Assembly: GCF_003664645.1 (NCBI RefSeq)
Contig: NZ_RCHC01000007.1
Location: 62,001-126,000, forward strand
Source: Acinetobacter chengduensis
GTDB lineage: Bacteria > Pseudomonadota > Gammaproteobacteria > Pseudomonadales > Moraxellaceae
DNA: 64,000 nt
Reading direction: 5' to 3'
Shown here: positions 52,513-62,814 of the stretch, piece after piece
How the letters are laid out: every line of letters begins with the position of its first letter
How positions within the stretch are numbered: position 1 is the stretch's first letter
Position numbers and translations under genes: made by a program
The notes under the pieces: generated by a model
Told to the model about the DNA's origin: nothing
The model's input: the letters and a program-made list of their open reading frames with translations, nothing else
The model's database searches: none

Positions 52513-52998
52513 ATGACCGCTTGGACTGCGCACGTAACCGTTGCAACTGTTGTTGAAAAAAACGGAAAATTCCTGTTTGTTGAAGAACATACCCAAGGCG
52601 TAACGCATACCGTGTTTAACCAGCCTGCGGGGCATGTCGAATGCGGTGAAACCATCGTTCAAGCAGCTATACGCGAAACCATGGAAGAAACTGGTCATGC
52701 TGTAGAAGTAGATGCCTTATTAGGCATTTATACCTATACACCTCCAATGTATCCTGACCGCACCTATTTCCGTTTCTGCTTTTTAGCGCATGTACTGGAA
52801 TATTTTCCAGAAGCAGAATTAGACACAGGTATTGTGGGTCCCAAATGGATGACATTAGAAGAACTGCTAGAATCTGCTCGCGCGCGTAGCCCGCTTGTAA
52901 TTAAAGCGGTTCAAGATGCTTTGTCTGGTCAAAAATATCCTTTATCGCTCGTTTATGAGCACCAAAATTCTCCCTTAATTTCAAATTTGGATGCCTAA
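52513..52998 (+). CDS. nudJ: NUDIX phosphatase NudJ
   Basis: The product is 161 residues. The Nudix box appears as [22 protein letters not shown] (residues about 40-61), matching Gx5Ex7REUxEExGU. E. coli NudJ acts on HMP-PP and nucleoside di/triphosphates. It overlaps the start of mnmA by 8 nt, the classical nudJ-mnmA-hflD-purB order. Confidence 0.92.
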   Translation: MTAWTAHVTVATVVEKNGKFLFVEEHTQGVTHTVFNQPAGHVECGETIVQAAIRETMEETGHAVEVDALLGIYTYTPPMYPDRTYFRFCFLAHVLEYFPEAELDTGIVGPKWMTLEELLESARARSPLVIKAVQDALSGQKYPLSLVYEHQNSPLISNLDA

Positions 52999-54136
52999 TC
53001 CTATGCAACAACGTGTCATCGTCGGTATGTCTGGTGGTGTAGACTCATCTGTGTCTGCAGCGCTTCTTCTTCAGCAAGGCTATCAAGTTGAAGGCCTGTT
53101 CATGAAAAACTGGGAAGAAGATGACGGCACGGAATACTGCACAGCAATGGAAGACCTTGCTGATGCACAGGCTGTTTGCGATAAAATCGGCATTAAATTA
53201 CATACCGCAAACTTTGCTATGGAATATTGGGACCGCGTGTTCGAACATTTCCTTGCAGAATATGCTGCTGGCCGTACACCTAACCCAGATATTCTGTGTA
53301 ACAAAGAAATTAAGTTCCGTGCGTTTTTAGATCATGCTGTAAACCTTGGTGCAGATTTTATTGCAACTGGCCATTATTGCCGTCGCGGGGAAACTCTAAA
53401 AAATTCACGTGGTGAAGAATATGCGCCTTTACTTCGCGGTGTAGACAACAATAAGGATCAAACTTACTTTTTACATGCCGTACATGGCCGTGAAATTAAT
53501 AAAACTTTATTCCCTGTCGGTGAAATTGAAAAACCGCAAGTGCGTAAAATTGCAGAAGAATTAGGCCTAGCCACTGCGAAGAAAAAAGACTCAACAGGCA
53601 TCTGCTTTATTGGTGAACGACGCTTTAATGACTTTTTAAAACAATATTTACCAGCGCAGCCCGGAAAAATTGTGCTTGAAGACGGCAAAGAGGTTGGTGA
53701 TCATCACGGCTTAATGTACTATACGCTCGGCCAACGCGGTGGGATTGGTATTGGTGGTATGAAAGGCGTTTCTGAAGGCGCTTGGTTTGTACTGCATAAA
53801 GATATCGAAGGTAACCGTTTAGTCGTTGGTCAAGGCCATGAACATCCACTCATGCAAAGCACCATTTTATGGTCTGAAGCCATTGATTGGGTTGCAGGTG
53901 AGCAAGAGATTCCTGAATCAGGTTTCCGCTGTACTGCAAAAACACGTTATCGCCAAGGTGATCAGGCATGTACATTGTACAAAGACCCAGACGCACCCAA
54001 TGGTGTACGTGTAGAATTTGATGAAGCACAGCGTGCAGTGACTCCAGGTCAAAGCGTTGTGTTCTATGCTGGTGAAGTTTGTTTAGGCGGTGGTGTGATT
54101 CATCATACCAATGCACCTAAACCGGATTTTATTTAA
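52991..54136 (+). CDS. mnmA: tRNA 2-thiouridylase MnmA
   Basis: The product is 381 residues. The PP-loop is GMSGGVDSS (about 12-20). Catalytic cysteines sit in [12 protein letters not shown] (about 103) and [13 protein letters not shown] (about 203). It adds sulfur to U34 of tRNA-Lys, -Glu and -Gln. Start ATG at 52991 overlaps nudJ. Confidence 0.97.
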   Translation: MPNPMQQRVIVGMSGGVDSSVSAALLLQQGYQVEGLFMKNWEEDDGTEYCTAMEDLADAQAVCDKIGIKLHTANFAMEYWDRVFEHFLAEYAAGRTPNPDILCNKEIKFRAFLDHAVNLGADFIATGHYCRRGETLKNSRGEEYAPLLRGVDNNKDQTYFLHAVHGREINKTLFPVGEIEKPQVRKIAEELGLATAKKKDSTGICFIGERRFNDFLKQYLPAQPGKIVLEDGKEVGDHHGLMYYTLGQRGGIGIGGMKGVSEGAWFVLHKDIEGNRLVVGQGHEHPLMQSTILWSEAIDWVAGEQEIPESGFRCTAKTRYRQGDQACTLYKDPDAPNGVRVEFDEAQRAVTPGQSVVFYAGEVCLGGGVIHHTNAPKPDFI

Positions 54137-54151
54137 AAGGATTGTCTCGGC

Positions 54152-54883
54152 ATGACAGAGTTACCGTTTCAACAACCCCAGACTCTGAGCACCCGTCAAA
54201 ATCGCGCATTAGCGTTGGCAGGTGTTTTTCAAGCCACCCAGTTAACGCACATGACTGCGCTAACGGGTCGCCAGAGTATTGGTGAAAGCGGTAACTTTTA
54301 TTTTGAACAATTGATTAAAGCCAGTCTAAATATTCGACCAAGTGGCCCCTGCCAATGTCAAACTTTAGCTTTCTTTAATCAATTGGCCGATATTTCTCTC
54401 GGTTTAAAAACCTTAGAAAATAGCATAAACCATCCTTTTAATACTTCTCCTAAATCCAGATTGCCTAAACTAGCCAATACTAAACTTCCAATGAATTATG
54501 CAATGGCACTGTTGCAACTTGAGAAGAAAGTTTATAGCAATCCCAAATTTGTCGAAATTATTGAACAGTCCCAACAAAAAATATTAAAGCAACTTTCATT
54601 TTTTGATAATAACTATTTACACCCAAGCATCATTGCCAACCTCGCACAAACCTATGTTGAAACAGCTGGATCAATTAATCCACGCATTATGGTTCGTGGC
54701 AATGCTGAAGCCTTTAAAGACTCAAACCACACCAATCGCATCCGTGCCTCGTTATTTACAGGCCTGCAAATGGCGCATTTATGGCGCCAACTGGGTGGTA
54801 GCTCTTGGGGCATGATTTTTAGTAAGCGCAAGCTACTGCAGGATATTCAGGATCTTGCCCGTTTACAGTATCAAACCGTATGA
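54152..54883 (+). CDS. hflD: HflD-like protein
   Basis: The product is 243 residues, all helical (typical DUF489), with [12 protein letters not shown] near the N-terminus and [38 protein letters not shown] near the C-terminus. In E. coli it is membrane-associated and affects phage lambda lysogeny. It follows mnmA by 15 nt. Confidence 0.93.
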   Translation: MTELPFQQPQTLSTRQNRALALAGVFQATQLTHMTALTGRQSIGESGNFYFEQLIKASLNIRPSGPCQCQTLAFFNQLADISLGLKTLENSINHPFNTSPKSRLPKLANTKLPMNYAMALLQLEKKVYSNPKFVEIIEQSQQKILKQLSFFDNNYLHPSIIANLAQTYVETAGSINPRIMVRGNAEAFKDSNHTNRIRASLFTGLQMAHLWRQLGGSSWGMIFSKRKLLQDIQDLARLQYQTV

Positions 54884-54933
54884 ATGATGCTGAATTCGGG
54901 CTTTTTTGTTTTACGTTTAATTCCAAAGTTTAA

Positions 54934-56331
<1,398 letters not shown>

Positions 56332-56350
56332 TTAAAATTGTGTAAAAAAA

Positions 56351-56367
56351 CGAGGCCCTGCGCCTCG
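56351..56367 (+). terminator. purB terminator
   Basis: CGAGGC-CCTGC-GCCTCG flanked by A-run and T-run. Confidence 0.85.
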
Positions 56368-56491
56368 TTTTTTGTGACTTATTAAAAAGCTCTTTTTAAA
56401 GAATACTGAGCTAAAAATTAACATCCTAATCATTGATGAAGCTATATACCCCACCTCGCAAAATGAAGAGGCTATCCTATTCACAGTCGGC

Positions 56492-56740
56492 CTAACAATC
56501 CTCCAAAGGACAATACTTAGCCCAATCATCCTTCATACGCTGTAACTCACATCCTGTCAGTAAGTCACTAAAATAAATATAGTAAGTCGCTTCTGGATAT
56601 TCAATTTCATGTCGGTATAACATACCGCGCAAAGAGACCGATAACTCTTCTGGGAAATCACCATCTAAATGATTCAGTTCTTCAAACTCATAATTAAAAT
56701 AGCAATTTTGCTGTGCAACAAATGCTTCTACAACCGCCAT
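56492..56740 (-). CDS. Small acidic hypothetical protein
   Basis: The product is 82 residues, very rich in acidic and aromatic residues (YFNYEFEELNHLDGDFPEELS) with three cysteines (NCYF, GCEL and a C-terminal YCPLEDC). No signal peptide. Family not recognised, but the length, composition and isolation fit a real gene. Confidence 0.55.
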   Translation of the reverse strand: MAVVEAFVAQQNCYFNYEFEELNHLDGDFPEELSVSLRGMLYRHEIEYPEATYYIYFSDLLTGCELQRMKDDWAKYCPLEDC

Positions 56741-56991
56741 GCGCTGTCTCGAATCAATTTAAAATACAGTATGCAAGTGTAACGGATTCAAGCCTATAAT
56801 GCCCAATTCCATATTTTATGTGAAGGTTAAAACATAAGCTAATTTGATAGCTTAAATTTAAATGCATTACTTAAAATCTAAAACACTGCATTCAAAGTTG
56901 ATTACTCAGTTTCAACTGTAAAAGCTGAGTTTTCAGTTAAACTCGCACAGTCGAATAACTATACTTTTTTAATATTTAGCGAATAACAATA
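56741..56991. other. Intergenic, nothing convincing
   Basis: A 251-bp divergent spacer that must carry the promoters of the flanking genes. No RNA or gene is seen. Confidence 0.4.
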
Positions 56992-57627
56992 ATGATTGAA
57001 ACTCAACTCCAGCCAAAGCACTGGATTATGCTTGGCATTTTACTTATTGCCATCGTGATTGCCAGCATTCACCCTCTCGAATATGTGCCTTATTTATTGC
57101 ATCAAATTGGCACACTACTCATGCTTGGCCTACTGTTTTTATGCTTCTATAAAATCGGCCTGAGCTTTGCTAGTTTCGCTCTCTACATTGGTTTTTTACT
57201 TATTCACATTGTAGGCGCACACTATCTCTATTCTTATGTACCTTATAGTGATTGGACTCAAGCGCTTTTTGGCTTCAATCTCGATCAAACCATGGGTTGG
57301 TCGCGTAATATGTACGATCGGCTGGTACATTTCGCTTATGGTTTGTTTTTATACCCACTGTTTCTACGTCTATTTCAAGTGTGGCTACCTTCACTCAAAC
57401 CATTGACGCTGTATGTATTGGTCATTCAATTTGTAATGGCCACCAGCCTATTTTATGAATGGATCGAATGGCTGATTGCGATTGGCTTATCACCCGAAGA
57501 AGCTGAAAATTATAATGGACAACAAGGTGATATCTGGGATGCACACAAAGACATGCTACTGGCCACACTTGGCACAATCATCACTGGTACAATTTGTTTA
57601 TGCAAAACAGCAAAACCAAAAGCTTAA
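56992..57627 (+). CDS. DUF2238 inner membrane protein (YjdF-like)
   Basis: The product is 211 residues with about six hydrophobic helices. The motifs IGFLLIHIVGAHYLYSYVPY and GWSRNMYDRLVHFAYGLFLYP, and the C-terminal GQQGDIWDAHKDMLLATLG, are diagnostic of DUF2238. Function unknown. It ends convergently with the next gene, overlapping it by 4 nt (TTAA gives both stops). Confidence 0.85.
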   Translation: MIETQLQPKHWIMLGILLIAIVIASIHPLEYVPYLLHQIGTLLMLGLLFLCFYKIGLSFASFALYIGFLLIHIVGAHYLYSYVPYSDWTQALFGFNLDQTMGWSRNMYDRLVHFAYGLFLYPLFLRLFQVWLPSLKPLTLYVLVIQFVMATSLFYEWIEWLIAIGLSPEEAENYNGQQGDIWDAHKDMLLATLGTIITGTICLCKTAKPKA

Positions 57628-58046
57628 TGTTGCCATTGAATTAAAACTGAATCCTTGAGCTGCGGATTCAGTTTCCGATCATAATATTCAAAACACACCT
57701 TGGAACCTACGGACAACTTTTGCAAATCTTTATCCATGCGTAAATGGCGTGCGTATTTTGTATCATTAAATATCATTTCCACACGCTCGAATGACTGCCT
57801 TTTATTTTTATTTCCACTGCTCACATAGCTTTGATAAGCCACAACAGTACCACAAGTTTGAGAGCGTATTTCAGTTTGCTGTGCTGAATAGTAAATATAG
57901 CCTGTGAACAAAATTGCTGCTGGGCCAAATAGCATCGTATACGGCATCAATACAGATGTATGACTATCGCGCACATGGAGCAAATACACCCATGGCCAAA
58001 CACCGATGCAAATAACACCAGCTAAAATAAACAGCAGCGTCATCAT
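57624..58046 (-). CDS. Small membrane protein, triplet copy A
   Basis: The product is 140 residues from the ATG at 58046 (AAGGAA 9 nt upstream). Two TM helices are followed by a soluble domain with a CGTVVAYQSYVS start, FERVEMIFNDTKYARHLRMDKDL, VGSKVCFEYYDR and a terminal ILIQW. The same blocks recur in the two next genes, so three consecutive genes form a family. Function unknown. Confidence 0.6.
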   Translation of the reverse strand: MMTLLFILAGVICIGVWPWVYLLHVRDSHTSVLMPYTMLFGPAAILFTGYIYYSAQQTEIRSQTCGTVVAYQSYVSSGNKNKRQSFERVEMIFNDTKYARHLRMDKDLQKLSVGSKVCFEYYDRKLNPQLKDSVLIQWQH

Positions 58047-58082
58047 GTGTCTAATTTCCTTAACCTGCAATCATAAGCCAAA

Positions 58083-58499
58083 CTAACGATCAACCCATTT
58101 TAAAATTTTAGATTCAGCCAAATCTGGATATTCAAACTTATCTAAATATTCAAAGCAGACTTTTTCACCTTTGTTTTTTCTTTCAATCTGTTCATCAAAA
58201 CGTAAATGCCGATTATATTTTCGGCCGTCAAATAAAATCGTGATTCGCTCAAAATGATCATGCTTAATTGAATAGGTCTTATAAAATTGCACAACACCAC
58301 AGGCATGCGAAATTAAAACAGGTTTTTCTTCTTTTAAATACACCGCTAAAGCCAAAATTAAACAACCTGGCAGTAGAGCATAATATGGAAAAGTATCTCT
58401 ATGATTTTTATCCTTTAACTTAGGCACGATAAAAATGATCGTTAAAAATGGCATCATTACTAAACTTAATATGCCAATAAAAATCATAAAACTAAACAT
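58083..58499 (-). CDS. Small membrane protein, triplet copy B
   Basis: The product is 138 residues. Two N-terminal TM helices precede the CGVVQFYKTYS block, then FERITILFDGRKYNRHLRFDEQI, GEKVCFEYLDK and ILKWV. It is homologous to the flanking genes. The two cysteines are conserved in copies A, B and C and could pair, giving an extracytoplasmic domain. No function assigned. Confidence 0.6.
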   Translation of the reverse strand: MFSFMIFIGILSLVMMPFLTIIFIVPKLKDKNHRDTFPYYALLPGCLILALAVYLKEEKPVLISHACGVVQFYKTYSIKHDHFERITILFDGRKYNRHLRFDEQIERKNKGEKVCFEYLDKFEYPDLAESKILKWVDR

Positions 58500-58520
58500 G
58501 ATGATCCCCTGGATGACATT

Positions 58521-58982
58521 TTAAGGCGCAAGCCACTCAACAATTTGTGAATTTTTTAAATGTGAGTATTTATACCGATCATAAAAGCTAAAACATACCC
58601 TTTCGTTCACTTGCTTTCGGGCTAAACTCGTATCAAACCGCATATCACGGCTATATGCTGAACCATCAAGCTTCAATATTATTTTTTCATAAGGGTTACA
58701 GCGTGTCTGGTCACGCCCACTGCAATTTTTATAGTGCTTATAACCCAATACCACTGCACAAGCTTTAGAGCGCTCCATTGGCTTGTCTTTTTTCATCGAC
58801 ATACCAAAATGATACGATGCTATCCCAGTGACTAACATTCCTAAAAATATAGCAAAAGGCCAGATCGCCCATTTTTCCCCATCTTTTTCAGCCTTAGGCA
58901 AATAAATAACCAAGGTGGCCATGAACCCAAAAAAACAAAAGAAAAATAGAATTAACCCTAAAATAATCAAAAAATTAGACAT
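58521..58982 (-). CDS. Small membrane protein, triplet copy C
   Basis: The product is 153 residues from the ATG at 58982 (MSNFLIILG), parallel to the N-termini of copies A and B; a GTG 39 nt upstream is possible. TM helices are followed by CAVVLGYKHYKNC, YEKIILKLDGSAYSRDMRFDTSL, NERVCFSFYDR and IVEWL. Copy C has an extra short cysteine-containing insert (GRDQTRCN). Confidence 0.6.
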   Translation of the reverse strand: MSNFLIILGLILFFFCFFGFMATLVIYLPKAEKDGEKWAIWPFAIFLGMLVTGIASYHFGMSMKKDKPMERSKACAVVLGYKHYKNCSGRDQTRCNPYEKIILKLDGSAYSRDMRFDTSLARKQVNERVCFSFYDRYKYSHLKNSQIVEWLAP

Positions 58983-59043
58983 GATTATCGTCAAAATATA
59001 TATACCTAAGCAATCTATCACATCAGGATCGCTTTACATAAAA

Positions 59044-59065
59044 AAAGCCCACCGAAGTGAGCTTT
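59044..59065 (-). terminator. Weak terminator after the SohB-like gene
   Basis: AAAGCCCAC-CGAA-GTGAGCTTT with one mismatch; TTTTT follows on the minus strand. Confidence 0.5.
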
Positions 59066-59088
59066 AAATACTTTAAATCAAAAAACTT

Positions 59089-60051
59089 TTATAACTTTGG
59101 ATCACGTAGCTGTACCAAGCTTGCATTGGCTTTACTCAATGACTCCATCACTTTAGACATGACAGCAGGCACCAATGAATCTGCCATTTGAGCCGCTTGC
59201 AGACCCAATTTTTCACCCAAAGTTGGTTTTTTACGAGTTTGAATCAGATACACATCATGCTGTGGCAAAAGCCCTAACAAATATTCATCCGATGTTTTTA
59301 ACTGATCCACCAAGTTCAGATCAATTGCATCTTGACCATACCAGTGTTCACCAGTAGCAACTTTTTCTACATTCAACTGCGGGCGGTATTTTTCTACAAA
59401 GTGCTTAAATAAATTATGCGTTTGCTGCAATTCTTCTTCAAACTTCGCCTTGCCTTCCGCTGTATTTTCACCAAACATGGTGACTGTACGCTTAAACTGA
59501 CCCGCAGTATAAAGTTCAAAGTCGATATGCTTTTCTTTGAGCAAACGATTAAAGTTTGGCACTTGCGCAACCACACCAATCGAACCAACCACTGCAAATG
59601 GTGCAGATACAATTTCAGAGGCAATACACGCCATCATATAACCACCACTGGCCGCGACTTTATCAACACAAATCGTTAGGTGAAAACCAGCATCACGTAA
59701 ACGCACCAATTGTGCTGCTGCCAAACCATAACCATGAACCATGCCACCTGGACTTTCTAAACGTAGTACCACACGATCGCGCCCAGCTTTTGCTGTGGCT
59801 AAAATTAAGGTAATTTCTTCACGTAAGCTTGCAACAGCAGATGCTGCTGTATCACCATTAAAGTCTAAGACATAAATTTTTTCATTGGTCTTTTTGCGTA
59901 CGCGAGCTTCTTTTGACAGTTGCTGCGTAAGTTGTAAGAGCTCAAATTTTGAAGCCGTGGTTTGCGCTATTTTTTTTCTTTGTTCATTAATACGCGCATT
60001 CAAATGACTGATGCGGATTTCTGCAGGCAGTTTAGATGTATGAAATAACAT
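59089..60051 (-). CDS. sohB: SohB-like S49 serine peptidase
   Basis: The product is 320 residues from the ATG at 60051. The catalytic serine lies in KVAASGGYMMACIA (about 144) and the general-base lysine in GQFKRTVTMFGENT (about 194-195). GSIGVVAQ is between them. Unlike E. coli SohB, no clear N-terminal TM helix is visible, so it may be soluble or peripheral. Degrades or trims membrane or signal peptides by homology. Confidence 0.85.
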   Translation of the reverse strand: MLFHTSKLPAEIRISHLNARINEQRKKIAQTTASKFELLQLTQQLSKEARVRKKTNEKIYVLDFNGDTAASAVASLREEITLILATAKAGRDRVVLRLESPGGMVHGYGLAAAQLVRLRDAGFHLTICVDKVAASGGYMMACIASEIVSAPFAVVGSIGVVAQVPNFNRLLKEKHIDFELYTAGQFKRTVTMFGENTAEGKAKFEEELQQTHNLFKHFVEKYRPQLNVEKVATGEHWYGQDAIDLNLVDQLKTSDEYLLGLLPQHDVYLIQTRKKPTLGEKLGLQAAQMADSLVPAVMSKVMESLSKANASLVQLRDPKL

Positions 60052-60187
60052 AATATTTTCTTTTCTCAAATCGGCGCTAAGCTTATATTTTTAGATTAGG
60101 CCAATTGTATGTTTTTTCAATAGCATTTTTGCGAATAAACGCTTTTTCGGAACAATTAAGCTTTTTAACTCACTTGCTAAATCCAAC

Positions 60188-60865
60188 TTAGGCATCCTCA
60201 TTCAGTTGTTGCTCATCTTCCTCTAACTGCTTACGTAGCGCTCGTTCTGCTTGAGCATGTAATAACTGATACTGACGATCTATCTCTAAGAGAGCAAAGA
60301 ACCGAACATATAAACAAAAAATAGCGTAGTAAAAAAGTCCGATCAGCGACGCATTAATCGGCCACCATGTTTGAATCCAAAAATAACCTCGACGACCAGA
60401 TCCATCAGGTGTCAGAACCGAATACATGAGAATTAAAACAGTAATGATCATAATGAAAACCAGCCCTTCCGAAAGCCAGCTGTCTAATATCGCTTTTTTC
60501 CCTTCAGCTTCTGCTTTGATAAATCTACGCATTTTAAACTGTGCATGTGTCCGCGTATATTCACGCCAGACCTGTCGTCCTTCACCTCGCTTAAACTGGC
60601 GATGAATTAAAACATACAGTACGGGTCCCATTATGATGCTTGCAATTACAAATATATCGTATAGCCAACGGTGATAATTACTCATACCAGAACTAGAGGC
60701 TGTAGCGAATAGACCTTCATAGGGTAAAAATTTAGCTAAAATCAGGCTAACTGCCACCAGTATAAATGCAATCAACAATGCAATATGAGGCGTGCCAAAG
60801 ATAGCTGCAAAGAGTTTTTTTTGGGTCTGTTTTAATAGTTCAGCTTGCTGTTTATCTGGAGTCAT
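60188..60865 (-). CDS. Four-TM membrane protein, duplicate A
   Basis: The product is 225 residues from the ATG at 60865, with GGGAG four nt upstream. A GTG start 15 nt earlier is possible. Four TM helices: two near residues 27-90, two near 125-190. Shared blocks with the next gene: GMSNYHRWLYDIFVIAS and FWIQTWWPINA. C-terminus is acidic and helical. No known family. Confidence 0.6.
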   Translation of the reverse strand: MTPDKQQAELLKQTQKKLFAAIFGTPHIALLIAFILVAVSLILAKFLPYEGLFATASSSGMSNYHRWLYDIFVIASIIMGPVLYVLIHRQFKRGEGRQVWREYTRTHAQFKMRRFIKAEAEGKKAILDSWLSEGLVFIMIITVLILMYSVLTPDGSGRRGYFWIQTWWPINASLIGLFYYAIFCLYVRFFALLEIDRQYQLLHAQAERALRKQLEEDEQQLNEDA

Positions 60866-61115
60866 GTGGCTCCCACGCACTCATTAAAATATTACAACCA
60901 CCATAACATACAATTTAAATATATGTATTATATTAGGTTTTTATAAAATAAAAATAAGCTATCACATTCAAAAATTGTATACTCACCCAGCTTAAGCATG
61001 AGCTTTCATACTCATAGTGCAATAGCTTGAAGGATTTTTCCCTTAAAAATGTGATCTATTTCGATCATATTCTATGAATTCAATCCGGATATGAAGAGCA
61101 TAATAAAGTTTTTGC

Positions 61116-61778
61116 TTAAGCTTCCTCTTGTTGTATAAGACTTTTTTGTTCTTGCCTTTTTGCTTCTGCTTGCATCCTCTGGAAATGCTTATGCATATCT
61201 TCAGTAGAATAAAGTCTTAGAAAAAGATAAATTTGACAACAATAAAATGTCCAGATAATTACAGCATTGATTGGCCACCACGATAAAATCCAAAATGTAG
61301 ATTTATATGTACCTGTATAGGGTGTCATCCATATATACATCGCGACCACCCCAACACTCATTACTAACATCACCATGTAAAATATGATTTTACTTGAATA
61401 CATGATGGTCGATTTATGTTGTGATTGAGCATATTGATATTCTCTAAACCTTGCTTCTGCAATAAGTTTAGTTGTGCTAAACCATAAGCGTCGAAATTTC
61501 AAATCTTGTTTTTTATGCTGTAAACGTAGATATACCATACAACCCATAACACATGAGGTGATAACAAAAACATCATATAGCCAGCGATGATAATTGCTCA
61601 TACCCACACTTTGCGATGTCGCAAAAAAACCATCATGCGGTATGAACATCGCACAGATCAAACTTATTGTGACCATTACACATGCATAGAGTTTTCCAAT
61701 ATGCTCTGTTCCAAATAAAGCTTTATTGATTAAATCCTGAATATCTTCAGCCGATGCTTGTGGTTTGGAATATTTCAT
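61116..61778 (-). CDS. Four-TM membrane protein, duplicate B
   Basis: The product is 220 residues, paralogue of the preceding gene. Blocks GMSNYHRWLYDVFVITS and FWILSWWPINAVIIWTFY are in the same order, and the polar C-terminal helix is retained. The pair lies 250 nt apart on one strand. No known family. Confidence 0.6.
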   Translation of the reverse strand: MKYSKPQASAEDIQDLINKALFGTEHIGKLYACVMVTISLICAMFIPHDGFFATSQSVGMSNYHRWLYDVFVITSCVMGCMVYLRLQHKKQDLKFRRLWFSTTKLIAEARFREYQYAQSQHKSTIMYSSKIIFYMVMLVMSVGVVAMYIWMTPYTGTYKSTFWILSWWPINAVIIWTFYCCQIYLFLRLYSTEDMHKHFQRMQAEAKRQEQKSLIQQEEA

Positions 61779-61830
61779 ATTGCGTTATTTTGATGGTTTT
61801 ATCTTTCATATTAAATCATCATAACAAAAA

Positions 61831-61850
61831 ACAGAGCCATAAGGCTCTGT
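61831..61850 (-). terminator. pstB terminator
   Basis: ACAGAGCC-ATAA-GGCTCTGT (8-bp stem), then TTTTTTG on the minus strand. Confidence 0.85.
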
Positions 61851-61875
61851 TTTTAATAAATATAAATCTAAGAAA

Positions 61876-62802
61876 TCAACCAAATCGGCCTGTAATATAG
61901 GCTTCAGTTAACTGATGGTCGGGTTGTGTAAATACTTTCTCAGTTGAGTTCACTTCAATAAGATCACCCAAATGGAAGTATGCCGTACGGTCAGATACAC
62001 GCGCGGCCTGTTGCATTGAGTGCGTCACAATGGCAATAGTGTACTGAGTAGAAAGCTCTGAAATTAACTCTTCTACTTTTGCTGTTGCAATTGGATCAAG
62101 TGCAGAACAAGGCTCATCCATCAAAATTACTTCAGGTGAAACTGCAATAGTACGGGCAATACATAAACGTTGCTGCTGACCACCAGATAACCCTGTACCC
62201 GGTTGACTTAAACGGTCTTTTACTTCATCCCACAAACCAGCTTTACGCAGACTGTTTTCGACAATTTCTTCCATATCGTATTTGTCACGTGCCAGACCAT
62301 GTAGTTTTGGACCGTATGCCACGTTATCAAAAATAGACTTTGGAAATGGGTTTGGTTTTTGGAATACCATGCCGACTTGAGCACGCAATAACACCACGTC
62401 CAAATTTGGATCGTAGATGTCTTGGCTATCTAACATCACTTTACCTGTCACACGACAGCTATCAATCGTGTCATTCATACGGTTTAAAGTACGTAAGAAT
62501 GTTGACTTACCACAGCCCGATGGGCCAATAAAAGCTATCACTTCATTTTCATAAATGTTCAGATCAATGCCTTTAATCGCTTCAGCTTCACCATAATAAA
62601 CATGCACATCTGTCGTGCTCAGTTTTACATTCGCACTCTTTGCATCTTTTTTTGCAGAAGCTTGCGTATCAAATTGAGAGACAAAAGACGTTGCAGGAGC
62701 TTGAGCGACTGCGTCATCAGACGTAAATTGCGTTTCGTTTTGATTCACTGACTTATCCTGATTTGAGGAATTCGTTGTAGATGTTGCCGTTGCTGTATTC
62801 AT
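61876..62802 (-). CDS. pstB: Phosphate ABC transporter ATPase PstB
   Basis: The product is 308 residues. The extra 50-residue N-terminus is Ser/Thr/Asn/Gln-rich and disordered. Walker [10 protein letters not shown], signature LSGGQQQR, Walker B VILMDEP and the switch histidine THSMQQ are present. It drives phosphate uptake with PstA and PstC. The leader between pstA and pstB is only 12 nt, so they are in one operon. The N-terminal extension is absent from E. coli PstB (257 residues). Confidence 0.95.
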   Translation of the reverse strand: MNTATATSTTNSSNQDKSVNQNETQFTSDDAVAQAPATSFVSQFDTQASAKKDAKSANVKLSTTDVHVYYGEAEAIKGIDLNIYENEVIAFIGPSGCGKSTFLRTLNRMNDTIDSCRVTGKVMLDSQDIYDPNLDVVLLRAQVGMVFQKPNPFPKSIFDNVAYGPKLHGLARDKYDMEEIVENSLRKAGLWDEVKDRLSQPGTGLSGGQQQRLCIARTIAVSPEVILMDEPCSALDPIATAKVEELISELSTQYTIAIVTHSMQQAARVSDRTAYFHLGDLIEVNSTEKVFTQPDHQLTEAYITGRFG

Positions 62803-62814
62803 GTTTTAATCCTA

